From contig JAHEWK010000008.1 of NCBI GenBank assembly GCA_020740775.1, forward strand, positions 2,976,001 through 3,040,000: a DNA stretch of 64,000 bases, written 5' to 3'. Under the pieces are notes generated by a model, which did no database searches, had not been told where the DNA came from, and saw only the letters and a program-made list of their open reading frames with translations. The position numbers and the translations under genes were made by a program. Each line of letters starts with the position of its first letter. The first letter of the stretch is position 1. This document shows, piece after piece, positions 1-10,821 of the stretch. The stretch comes from Ilyonectria destructans. Taxonomy: Eukaryota > Ascomycota > Sordariomycetes > Hypocreales > Nectriaceae.

Positions 1-1849
1 GCATGAACGGGCCGGTGGCCACGCAGCGACTGGTTGCAATTGACCTGCCAAGACGACGGACGGCTGGCTTCAGCGCAACAGAAACATCTTTATGAGTCGT
101 CTCGGACGCTCAAGGCAAGTGCAGCAGATGAATTGATACATGAAAGACTTCCTGCTGGCACGTCAACCCCAATCTGCCCCTCTTTGGCGTCGTCGTCATT
201 CCTCATCTGCCCGTTATCTTTCAATCCAGCCAGGCCCCCAGGCCATCGGATGCGGAGTTTTTGTCGGGGGCTAGGAACCTTTTCCAACCTTCGCGTCCGT
301 TAGTTATTTAATTAGTGGACCGACCATGTGGACTGGTGATGCCAAACCAAACCGCGCCGTATTTCCGGCTGGTGCAATGCTAGCTCGCTCGCTATTCTTC
401 CACCCTGGCAGGACTGGCTCCGAACCAGGCTGGCCCTTTGCCAACTTGGCTGATAACCCCGCGCGCTTCGGTCGGTGTAGTCATCAGAAGCAGAAACGTG
501 CTGCGGTGTGTGGTAGGAGGCGAACTTGAGTGAGACACTCAGCTGAAGCCCCAACATTGACGGGTCAGTTCAGTCAAACCCGCAAGCTGAGCACTTTGGT
601 TCAGTGGGGACAAACAGCTGTTCTATGTCTGTCAAGCCCAGTCAATGGGCAGGCTGAAATCGCGGCTGAGGGTTACGTTCCAACTGCCGTGATACTTCAC
701 CACGTCCGTGGTGCCGTATCTCTCTGTCCACTACCCGGCCCATGATGGGAACAAATCATCCGCAGGCACAACGAGTACTCGTCCCGGTCTCTCGCTCTTC
801 GAAATATTGGGACAAGGCCTGGACGTCGCCGGAAGAGCTCCTCCCCGTTGCGATACGCCTGACCCTCGATGCTCAACTGGTCCCGTCCGAGGTACAAGAC
901 GATGGGTCGGCCATTCGGCTTGTAGCTACCGAGAGGTGGAAGAGAACTTGGTTCAGCACGCAACGTGTCGATGATCCAAGTATGTGTAGTGGTCCTCAGT
1001 GGAGAGTCCAAATTTGTATGAGTCGAGGTTAAAGTTCAACGTCCCAGTTAGGCTACGGGGTTACATAGATGCTCTCCTGTTCAGAGGTTTTCACATCACT
1101 CTTGTTACCACAGAGTGATTCAATATACAAACCTATCATAGTCAGTAGAATAAGGCACTAAGTTATCCAATCCTGTGCCTATTCCCTTTTTTCCGTCAGA
1201 CATCCAACCTGCCCTCAACTGACCACTTCCCAAGTGTGATGGCCATTGCTATCGGCGTTTACATGACCGCTGAAAATATTCACGCTGTCTTCGAGGAAAT
1301 ACGCGCATCTTCTCACGCGGGCATATTCTAAAAAGCTTTGGCATCGACGTGAGCGCTCTGAATACGAACGTGCTTATGACGGCCAAAGATCCTATCAGGA
1401 TTATCTTCATTGACCGGACATCTACTCGGCAATCGTTAAACCAAAAAGCCTTGTTTGAGGAATGAAAGAAGAGTATCCCACACATCGATTTTGTCGTGGT
1501 TGGTCTCATCACACCAGTTCATCGTAAAAACAATTGCATTATCGCACCAGGATTGGGCGTGGGAACATAAAATAGCCGGTCGTGCCATTCAAGTGAAAAG
1601 AACGCGCCATAATAGTCAATAGAATACCCACTGAGGGTCGACATGGTGTGGGGCTTGTCGCGCCCTTGTCTTGACTTTGACATGTTCGGGCGCGAGCGAA
1701 AAATGAGTGGGCCTACTGTGGGAGAATATATCTACGAGAGAAATCCCATTATCAGATAATATTTGAAGTAACCCAAGCTGCACTGAGTGAAGAGAGTACA
1801 ACCTCTGCAAATTTCTTTAACTCTTCATCCTTCTAATTTCACCTTCATC
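1..1849. other. intergenic, no supported gene
   Basis: Several overlapping ORFs of 60-105 codons occur on both strands, but none shows a recognisable motif, a signal peptide or a consistent splice pattern. The last ~100 bases are pyrimidine-rich and form the likely 5' UTR of the FAD oxidoreductase that follows. Confidence 0.5.
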
Positions 1850-3067
1850 ATGTCAAGCTCGTCCGAAACCATCGTCATCGTCGGCGCTGGTATTGTTGGG
1901 TCCGCATTGGCCCATTTCTTGTCAGCATCATCTGTCAAGCGGAAAATAACCGTCGTCGACCGCTCTCTCAAGACGCTTGTCGGATCTACTGGTCATGCCC
2001 CTGGCTTCGTGGGCCAGTTCAATGAGTCCGAGGTACTTACCCGACTCGCTATCGACACGGTCCAGGAATACACCAAAATTCCAGGTGGTTTCAACACCGT
2101 TGGCGAGTTAGAGGTAGCTTACAGTACCTCGGGGATTGACAGGCTGAAGTCAAGGTGTCTAAAAGCTGCCAGCTTAGGTCTGCCTGGCGAGATTGTTAGC
2201 ATTCAGCGAGCAACGGAACTTGCCCCGGATCTGGTCAAGGCGTCGGATGCAGGAGCCGCACTTCACTTCTCAACAGATGGAACGGCAAATGCGGGCAGAA
2301 TCACATCCTATTATCAAGAAAGTGCCAAGAATTCCGGCGTGGAATTTTTGGAGAGGGATGTGACAAAACTTCTTGTCTCGGGAGGCCGCGTCGCTGGTGT
2401 TGAAATACGGCAAGGGGATACTAACCAGCAACTCCATGCCGACAAGGTCATCTTGGCGACAGGAATCTGGGCTCAGGAACTTTGCATGAACCTCAACTTC
2501 CCAATTCCCGTCGTTCCCGTTGGCCATCCCTACATGCATGGCGAAACCAGGAAAGTAAACACTCAGACTTCGCCCTTTGTGCGATGGCCAGAAGCACACG
2601 CTTACGCAAGAGATCACGGAGATTGCTACGGAATCGGAACTTACAACCACAAACCTATCCACTACGAGCCCACGAATGGTACGGCCATCGGCAACTGGAT
2701 TTCCGATTTTGAAGATCCCTTGAAAACAGCGATATCCTTCCTGCCGGAGGCCACAGGAAGCGAGTTTAAGTCCGGGAAAAGCTTCAATGGCATATTCTCA
2801 ATGACTCCTGACAATATGCCGCTGGCTGGCAAGGTTGAATCTGTCCATGGGCTATACTTGGCAGTTGCAGTTTGGGTCACTCATGCTGCGGGTACTGCCA
2901 TATTCATCACCAAGATCCTGAATGAGGATGAGGTGGACCAGGCCTCTAGGGATGCTTTGCAGCCAGAGCGATTCAGCGGACAGGACTTTTCAGCGCTGCA
3001 AGAAAAGTCGCTTTGTGGGTATAATGAGATTTACAAAACTGTCGGAGCTGACGAAGCACCTTTGTGA
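1850..3067 (+). CDS. FAD-dependent oxidoreductase, DAO family (dimethylglycine/sarcosine dehydrogenase-like)
   Basis: Predicted 405-residue flavoenzyme of the D-amino-acid-oxidase/glycine-oxidase superfamily, most like the N-terminal half of fungal dimethylglycine-dehydrogenase-like proteins. These oxidise N-methylated or other secondary amines. The dinucleotide-binding motif VGAGIVG lies at residues 11-17, followed by STGHAPGFVGQFN near residue 46, which is characteristic of the family. The late WVTHAAG motif is the FAD-contacting C-terminal segment. I chose the ATG at 1850 (context tcatcATGtc) over an in-frame ATG at 1787, because the Rossmann motif then starts at the usual distance. Family members often continue for another ~400 residues with an aminomethyltransferase (GcvT) domain; here the frame stops right after the DAO domain and nothing GcvT-like follows. 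It is therefore a single-domain form or a truncated gene. No intron is needed. The substrate is not determinable. Confidence 0.85.
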   Translation: MSSSSETIVIVGAGIVGSALAHFLSASSVKRKITVVDRSLKTLVGSTGHAPGFVGQFNESEVLTRLAIDTVQEYTKIPGGFNTVGELEVAYSTSGIDRLKSRCLKAASLGLPGEIVSIQRATELAPDLVKASDAGAALHFSTDGTANAGRITSYYQESAKNSGVEFLERDVTKLLVSGGRVAGVEIRQGDTNQQLHADKVILATGIWAQELCMNLNFPIPVVPVGHPYMHGETRKVNTQTSPFVRWPEAHAYARDHGDCYGIGTYNHKPIHYEPTNGTAIGNWISDFEDPLKTAISFLPEATGSEFKSGKSFNGIFSMTPDNMPLAGKVESVHGLYLAVAVWVTHAAGTAIFITKILNEDEVDQASRDALQPERFSGQDFSALQEKSLCGYNEIYKTVGADEAPL

Positions 3068-4055
3068 GATATGGGGTAAAGGGAGTCGAAGGGGAGCAGG
3101 GAGGCATGACCTAGCGACTTGAGCGAATATGTACAGAAAGGCTTTACAAAGCCTTACAACGGAAGTAGCCACAGGAAGCTCTTTGGAGACTTGTTTGGTA
3201 AACTACTCACCGGTGTGATTTCGGCCCCATACTTTTAGTTCTGTAGCATCCTAATGTCACAAGGAAATTTATTCAAAGTGTCGAGGTTTGGATTTCTACA
3301 ACTAGTTTACCACCTGTTCAGAAACATACATGAAAGAAACTGGCCCAATCAAACCAATCTCTTGGGCATCGAGCGATACGTAAATCTTAGGCCACGTTGT
3401 TCTAAGCTTGTTCCAAAGAGTTGTAGCAACAGTTATTTCGACATCTGATTCAGAGTTAATGTTAGATATTGTGCAGGAGGACAGGTGTGGGTACCGTCCC
3501 AAAACAAGGACTTCCCTATGGGATGTGAGGCAGAGGCGAAAGCTCGAAGAGCCGCACAGGGGAAACACAGACTGAAAAGGAGCATAACAAGCTTGTTCCA
3601 CGCGGATGAGACTGGCAATACTAACACCAAACAGCCTCAAGTGGGCAGACCAAGCTTCGGCTGCTGAGAATAGGATGCTGAACACTTGAACAAATTGGCC
3701 AGTTACTCCACGAAAACACCACCGTAACAATGGGGTGGTCCCTACAGTGTTAAGGCATGGTGGAGCGGACCAGCTCACCGCCTTGTGCGGGGTGGCTTGA
3801 CGGAGCCGACGAGTGTTTGGACCAATGAGAATTGCTAAAACTGCAGCACCTGTATCAATTGCCTATAAAATACATAACCTTACCCCTTATTTAAGCATTC
3901 TAACATCTATACCTCTACATCTGCATTCTCTACCATCCACTTATTACTATTGCTCTACACATAAACACCAAGGTATGTTGCATCCATATCCTTAACTCAG
4001 CCCCATCTTCTTTCTACATTTAATACCTAATACTGATATTATTTTAACGATAAGC
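3068..4055. other. intergenic with a TATA box before the next ORF
   Basis: No supported gene. A 158-codon ORF on the minus strand (3302-3778) lacks any recognisable motif and is not called. A TATA-like box (TATAAAA, 3864-3870) lies ~190 bases upstream of the ATG at 4056. Confidence 0.4.
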
Positions 4056-4430
4056 ATGGGACTGCCAGAGCAATTATTCCTCGACCTCCCAATACCGGAC
4101 GTACTCAATAAGGACCATTGGCTGCCGGTAGTTGAACCTTGGGCTAGGGCATATGTCGATGCGATTAACGACAGGAGATTTGGCGATGCTATATGGGCGC
4201 GTTACCATATATTTGGTGAAGTAAAAAATGGTATTCTTAACAATAAGACTGTACTAGAGGCGATTGAGGAGGATGCAATATCTTACAGGAGGAGTGAACC
4301 AGATATATATTTGGAAGCTTTGCTGTTCTACAAAAGTCGGAGCAGTACAGATGGGCATGCTGACATTATTGAGATGCTTTTACGAATTGATCGCGAACAT
4401 GGTAGTCATGCTCCATCTAGAAATAATTAG
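4056..4430 (+). CDS. small hypothetical protein
   Basis: A 124-residue ORF with protein-like composition: amphipathic, rich in Ile, Glu, Arg and Trp, with no signal peptide and no membrane segment. I do not recognise a family. A TATA box at 3864-3870 and a pyrimidine-rich leader precede it, which favours a transcribed gene. A short 5'-UTR intron starting at the gtatgt near 3971 is possible but not demonstrated. The next ~800 bases contain only repeats, so there is no functional context. Confidence 0.45.
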   Translation: MGLPEQLFLDLPIPDVLNKDHWLPVVEPWARAYVDAINDRRFGDAIWARYHIFGEVKNGILNNKTVLEAIEEDAISYRRSEPDIYLEALLFYKSRSSTDGHADIIEMLLRIDREHGSHAPSRNN

Positions 4431-4620
4431 TATTTATTTAACTACAATTCAGTGACCTATACTCTAGGTCTGCTATCTGCTGTCCCTTGGCAATGCGATT
4501 AGTGTTTTACTGCATAATCGAGAAGTCGTCAGACGGCTGAGCACTCTCTTCGGGCCTGAGATGTCGATGTTATGATGGACTGACGTCCGCCGGACGTGAT
4601 CAGAGACTGTTGCGGTGGGT

Positions 4621-4690
4621 GCGGTAGACGCCGTAGATGCCGTAGATGCCGTAGATGCCGTGCGTGCCGTGCGTGCCGTACGTGCAGTGA
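4621..4690. repeat. minisatellite, 9-bp unit
   Basis: About seven tandem 9-bp units, first gccgtagat (three near-perfect copies) and then the variant gccgtgcgt (two copies), with degenerate units at both ends. On the minus strand it reads as a low-complexity Thr-Ala-Ser/Arg tract, which explains an otherwise open frame there; no gene is called. Confidence 0.85.
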
Positions 4691-4953
4691 GTACTGTATT
4701 GGTGAGTTGCGTTACCAAAACAATTGCTCCACATTGGTGTTGTTAGAACCAACAGACAGACCATTTCTGGTGTAAGAAGTGGTTTTTTCCCTCAGACCCT
4801 TGCAATAAACTAACAGTCCCCTCCTACAAGCGAAGATGTTAATGCAATTAGAATGTTTATAAGATAAAGCACTTGCAACAAAGTGGGGATTTGTATTGCT
4901 ATATCAGCATTAGCAGGTGGCTATACAACAATGCCATCTAGCGATGTAGGCCG

Positions 4954-4997
4954 TTGGTTGTTCGCCTGGTCGTTGTTGGTTGTTAGCCTGGTCGCTG
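4954..4997. repeat. 22-bp tandem duplication
   Basis: Two adjacent 22-bp units (4954-4975 and 4976-4997) differ at two positions. They lie in non-coding DNA. Confidence 0.8.
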
Positions 4998-5240
4998 TTG
5001 GTTGACATGTCCGGTGAAAGTCCCTGACACCGTCGCTTGAGCTCGTTTACCCTTTATGGCTGTATGGAGAACCTTTTGCGTCTGGTCGTGATATTAGGCT
5101 TAAGATATAAATTGCTGGTCCATTCTCGTGGTTGAACTGTACCATACCAACACCTGGCTTTCCCACTCACATATTCTCTCCGCTGTGATACTCGCGACAA
5201 TCTGGCTTACACAAGCTACTGCACTAGGCTCCTCGACACC

Positions 5241-5498
5241 ATGCCTACGTCGAAACTATACATAGGCGATCGCCGCCTGGTCTATGTGTATGGAAATTGT
5301 TTTCTGAGAATTGGACCATACAAGAGGTCATCCGACATTACATCCTACGCTATTCATGCAGTGGGCCAGCTGATTGAAGAAAAGTGCTCGATTATACCGT
5401 CATGTTGCGAGGTTAAGAAAGTCTCGGGTTGGTCGCCTAGAAATTCCGGGCATCGCAAGGTCTGCCTTAACAGTAAGACATCGGGGTGCTCAGATTAA
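5241..5498 (+). CDS. small hypothetical ORF
   Basis: An 85-codon ORF beginning MPTSKLYIGDRR. A TATA-like ataaatt lies ~130 bases upstream and a pyrimidine-rich leader precedes the ATG. No family is recognised. Codon use is unremarkable and the frame ends in AT-rich sequence. It could be a decayed exon of a larger gene. Evidence is limited to frame and leader. Confidence 0.25.
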   Translation: MPTSKLYIGDRRLVYVYGNCFLRIGPYKRSSDITSYAIHAVGQLIEEKCSIIPSCCEVKKVSGWSPRNSGHRKVCLNSKTSGCSD

Positions 5499-8400
5499 AG
5501 ATATAGTTAAAGTTATTTTTTTGGCGTATTATTAAGAATTGAACACTAGCAGCAGGCAAGCGCTCCAATCCGCTTCCATTCTTGATTTCGATATCATCCA
5601 ATCTGGCTCTTCCTTCTTGAAGAGCTCTCTAATGAGGCTGTGTTCGGGACCGAACACCAGTGCTGACGCATGGACTTGCAATGGAGCAATCTCGATTGGC
5701 CGTTTGTGAGAAATAATAAACCTGTCCCATCTCGAAGTAGTTCTGCCAGTTGTGGCATTTCCATGTTTCTCTATAAACTTATTAGGCTGCCTCCAGTGTA
5801 GATGTATAGCAACTCACTACTAAAACCTCGAGCTTGTGCACCGCCTTGACTCCCTCTGACATGCTGCCTTGCACTTTAAAGAATCCCTAGCTGATTTTCG
5901 TGTGCATCCGCTCAATTGGAGAATCCCGAAAGTCACGCATAGGCTAGGTATGTAAACAAAATCTCAGTGTACGATGACGTAGAACTTACTGATAATAATA
6001 TCCTGGTTTAGGATACGCGAAGTGGCTGGTCGATTTGGCGCTATAATTGTAGATAACGTGGTGGTAGAGAGAAAGTGTGTGACTCATGCATCGCTGCGTA
6101 CGCCCTCAGGCATTGTTTCGGATATCGGTGAAATCACAATTGCTCCAGAGTTTAGGCGAACAAAGTCTCTCATTCGCCCAAACAATCGCGACTGCGCGTT
6201 GTTACAAGTTGACCGCGACATGAGCAGACGATGTCAAATATATCCGGGACCAAGTGTTTCCAGAGAAGGAAACAGAGATTCTTAGTATGGCAGCATTATG
6301 CCATAATTATACACTTCGCAAGCCCTAAGTGCCTGAACATTCCCGGCACTTGACGTCATCCTATTATATGATTCAGGGTGGCTAACTGAACTGAACTGGA
6401 CTGTATACCACCCGACTGCCACTGGTAGCCTTCCGTTTGAAGCCAAGCAACGCCTCAGCGCCCACCGGTCACAATGACGACGTACGCCTACGAAATTTTA
6501 TCTTACCTACTTGCCCGTCAAAATTCCGTAGATTCAAAGCCCTGGTGAGAGGATAAAGACACAATGAGAGAGTAGTGAGGTTGCCGGGAATCATTATCAA
6601 GGTCAAGGCGCTTGAATCCACTGACAAGATTGGAGTTGATATGGAATTGATTGTTTAAAATCACGTAGACGATTACCGACAACGGTAAATATACAGATTT
6701 TCTTCTCCACATAGAATAATCAAAGCGCCAACAAACATCCCTTCGCTAACAACTCCCCCAAATTGCCCATTAGTCTCCAATCTCGGCAAGAATTCACCAC
6801 AGCTCTATATTCATCTCGTCTTAGGTCTTACCGAGCTGCTGCCTCCATTTTGGCGATTCACAGAGCGTAGCATTTCATCTAGGGGGCATCGTGTGACAAC
6901 GGTTACCAAAGAAAGGACTAGTAAGCAAGTCAGCGGATATCATCACCCCAGACAAGAAATATCGACGGGCCATCACCACGTTCGTTAAAGAGCAGCCCCA
7001 GCCCTTCCCCTCGTTTCCTTACACAATATCAGACCCCTCCATTTGCAATGAGCAAGGATCTGTCTGGAGGGACAGTGGATACTACTCCATGTTTGGTTAT
7101 CCCATACGGTGTCTTTCTGGGGATTTGGGTAAATGAAACAAATAGAGTTAACAGGGTGTACAAGCCGACGCAGCTCAATTCCGCCCACATCCCGTCTTGT
7201 GCGATCGCTTGCTTTTTTAGTCATCTTCTTCTTTCCCGGGTCAAAGACGGCCGGGAGCGACTTTGTCGTCTTAACCTTTACCACGATACGTCTTGGTCCG
7301 GGCCAAAGAGCGTCGATGACAAGTTCGCGATACTAGATGGCCCCTAAGAGACCTTGAACAGTGTGTGCACATGAGATCTGGACTCTCTACGCATTTCTGT
7401 CTTGTTTTCAAGGCAATTCTTTCTTTTCCTCTTTGTCATCCTTGCTTAGTCGCATAAGCTGTTACATACGAACCGTTATTTTCCGTTCCTACCACCATTC
7501 CCTTGCTCACCAACCACGCGCAGCTAGTCAATGCGCTATTGTATGAGCCACGACTCTCTATTTTTGCGATTTTCACTCATAACTAGAATTCTGTGCTAGT
7601 AGAATTGCTTCTGATGATAAGTGGCAAAAATAAGATAAGCGTTGGAATAGTACGCAGAGTCCTACCCTACACCCGAAAGGAACCAATTTCTTTCTTCTTG
7701 GACATACAAGGGGCAGAAATACCGTGAGAACTCTTGAGCATCCGTGGCATAATGTCGTTGATGCTATACAGTTATGTCCCATGTCTATTATTTTCGTGAA
7801 AGGACCACATGCTAAATTGGAGCAATGGTCTTCAACTTGATCCGACGTCTCACACCTACGAGTTTTACTCTTCAAGAGCATTTCGCCGAGCAAGAGACGA
7901 ATCTACATCTCATTTAATCTATCAGGCCTTGGCAGTCTGGTATGCATATTAACCAAACTTCTTCCTCACGTCCGGGGCAAGCCCCGGGATGTAATGAAAA
8001 AGAAAAGGAAACACGCCTGTCAGACGTCCATCAACACCCACCCCGAGCGCGCGCCCGAAGGCAGACCGCGAACAGGGTCGAGATCATCAAGAGGTGAACA
8101 GCTCTCTATACAGCAACCGCAAAGCGGCACCGCCATCCTTGCGGACAGAGCGAGAGGACCAAGGTATTCACTCTAGGGCGTCGAGGATATACACTCATCA
8201 ACCAGGGTGGGATCTGTGGCTCTTTTAGGGAACCAAGAGAAGGTCGAATACTATAGAAATGATTCTCCTGCGGAAGGGGTTAGCGAGCTGCTGTGTGGGA
8301 GGTGGTAGCAAGAGATAGCCAGAGAAGCCGGTGCAGGCAACTCAGAATGATGAGATGCGAGCGCGGGCTGCTCTGGAGAGTGCTCTAGTAGGGGGAGGCT

Positions 8401-9589
8401 TACTGAAGTATTGTCGACGTGAAGAAGAAAGAAAAAAAAAGTCAAAGGAACGAAGAGTCGATGATATTTTATACAAGTCTGTCGGTGGGGCGGCCACTGG
8501 CAATCTCACCGCCTAAAAGTCTCTAGCGGCAGAATTCTCTTCCGAGTCGCGAAGTCGATGGCTGGGCAATGTTACGTCCTAGCGAAAACTTTGACGGGTC
8601 ATGGCTTTTTCAATCTCGGTAGAGCGTTAGCCTTGATTTGTTCTCCTCTTGTGGACACGACCGTCATTTACTCTCCTCTTTTAATCTGAGTGTTGCTCTT
8701 CAGCCGCCTGTGACAGGCTGCCGAGCCAGAACGCCCTGCCAGCTCCAGCCTTGGATGAAAACAACAGTCCCAGCATGGGGTTTTCACCCTATTCTCATAA
8801 TAACCCTTGCAAATGTCTTCGCCGTCTTGTCAAGTTGAGCCTTGCCTCATCGTGGTAGATGATGTTAAGCAAATCCTCCCCCAAAGCTGGGATTGGGGGT
8901 CACCGATGTGTTCAACAGCTTCATCCCGTATCTCTCTCCGTCGAACGAATCTCTTTGCGCGACTCACCAACAACCTTCGGAAAAATCCAGCGCTCGCCCG
9001 CCATCCACCCCGTAGGGATCGTTAGTGCTGCGAGCGGATCAAAGATGGAGCCATTGGCAACAGCTCCCTGCATGATACTCCAGCTGTACCGCACACTCAC
9101 TCGCGATTGAGCCCATAATTGTTGACAATACCGAAGCCCAATCATCTTGTGCTGCTTTTTAGGATTCCAGACAAAGATACTTGCCATTGATGTTGAGAGG
9201 CGTTGTGATTGCGTAATGCCCGACGTTAGTACCAATATAATGCATTATGAAAGCCGCTAGGGAGAGACTACACAGCTGGTATATTTGTGCAGCATGGACT
9301 TATCCTGTGGCCATAATGTCCATGGCATGTGTTGGACTGCCTAACCTTGTCCATCTATTGTGAGGTGTCGAATCACCAGGACATCTAATACGGCGAACTC
9401 ACGATACGGGTTGATGTGGCAACTGTCGGGGGAGCGGCATCGTCTTGACGAAGATTTCGGACACGTCAAACATGCGATTTGAGATAGACTCGAATATTGG
9501 GTATTCCGATATCTTTATATGCTTTAACTCCGGTGTGACGGCCGTGCTTATTCTGGACTGTCGGTGTAGGGCAGGCGTGGATTGTGGGG
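5499..9589. other. long gene-poor stretch
   Basis: Only short overlapping ORFs on both strands. I found no domain, no splice-consistent model and no signal peptide. The minus-strand ORF at 8921-9235 is the most protein-like, but nothing supports it beyond openness. Confidence 0.4.
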
Positions 9590-10020
9590 TTTAGGTCCTA
9601 GTAGGGATCAGGATGTTATTGTATAAGTTGTAGTGTGGTTACTGCGAATAGAGGTAAAACAGTAGAGTGAGGGTGTTATATCTGGTAATATTTAGCTGGT
9701 ATAGTAAGCTAGATAATTAAGTTATATTAATAGCTGAGGAACTTAAGGCTTATATTCTAATACTAAGAGAGTATATAATAGAATATATCTAGTAATTAAA
9801 TAGTATTAAATAGATAGTATTTAACTTAATTCTTTTTTTTATTAGCTTTACTTAATATTATTAAATAGATTAAAGCTATATAGTATTCTTAAATAGTAGA
9901 GATAAATTATAAGTATTATATTCAGTATTAAAAGAAATAATAGCTAAATAATAAGATTATTATATATCAATTTTTATTTAAAGTTTTAATTTAACTCTTT
10001 TAATTTTAATTCTACTATCT
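9590..10020. repeat. AT-rich island (probably a RIP-mutated relic)
   Basis: Abrupt change to sequence made almost only of A and T, with tiny words such as taata and tatta and no coding capacity. Such islands are the usual outcome of repeat-induced point mutation (C to T) on transposon copies in ascomycetes. The original element cannot be named. Confidence 0.7.
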
Positions 10021-10394
10021 GCAGTTTGTTAGTAGGAGATACACTTAGTGCAGACAGAGCTCGCAACAGCAAGAGTCTGAGATACCCTAGAGTTCGGGTT
10101 GAAAGGAGGTCCTGGAGCTAAGACCGATTGAGGGATTTTGGTAAGGTGAATAAGCAAATACTTGATCAGATACTTCTGAATACGATAAGACTTAAGGGAA
10201 TAAGAATGAAGGGATTAGAGCTGATACGACAGCTATTCAAATGGCAAGGTAACGATAAAGACTGTCTCGAAAAATTGAATTAGAGAAAGGGAAAAAGTAT
10301 GCTCTTCCTAGTGAAGGCCGTGCTGATCCTTTAAGTAGTATCTAGTCTAGTAAGCTAGACCTACTGTTATTAAACTCCAGTGTGCCTGTCAGTA

Positions 10395-10522
10395 CCATCA
10401 CAATAGACTGAGTATATAGTCTGTATTATTAATACTATTATTAATGTTTTTTTTTACTGTTAAGCTTCTAGTCCCCCTTCTAGGTATGTATATACTAGGG
10501 CACTCTAACCTCTTAATAACAT
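10395..10522 (-). repeat. dispersed repeat, copy 1 (LTR-like fragment)
   Basis: Read on the minus strand from 10522, the sequence starts TGTTATTAAGAGG and runs to about 10395. It aligns well with 42252-42379 on the plus strand, including the shared words CTAGTATATA and actatatactcagtc. Most differences are transitions. The TGTTA start is LTR-like. This copy is near the upstream edge of the glucuronidase cluster. Confidence 0.65.
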
Positions 10523-10655
10523 CCTGGAGCCCTGGTGTTCTATGCCTCCAATTCAACAAGTCCAGTCTAGGAGTTTCTAGCAATGGAATCTCCCGCCACA
10601 TGCGAGAGTGATAGAGCCCGGCTCCACATCACCCACATCCCGAAGCCTCACCTGT

Positions 10656-10663
10656 CGGTACCG
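10656..10663. promoter_or_regulatory. CGG-TA-CCG palindrome upstream of the regulator gene
   Basis: CGGTACCG, two inward-facing CGG half-sites as bound by Zn2Cys6 dimers, lies ~160 bases before the regulator's ATG. It may be an autoregulatory site. Short palindromes arise by chance, so this is only a candidate. Confidence 0.2.
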
Positions 10664-10821
10664 TCAAATTGTCCGTCAAATGGCCCGAGCGCAATTCCCC
10701 CGCATAATTCGCAACGCATACTTGTATTGTATTCCCTGGGGCTTCTCGGCGGATCTTTCAACCCTGTATCACCCTCATAGTTCTCCCGAGCCCCGAGCAC
10801 ATCCAGCATCAAGTTGAGGAT

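Noticed and set aside
3302..3778. 158-codon minus-strand ORF
   Set aside because: No motif, no promoter signal, erratic composition and another open frame on the opposite strand.
8921..9235. 104-codon minus-strand ORF with a few protein-like stretches
   Set aside because: No family resemblance, no flanking exon found and poor start context.
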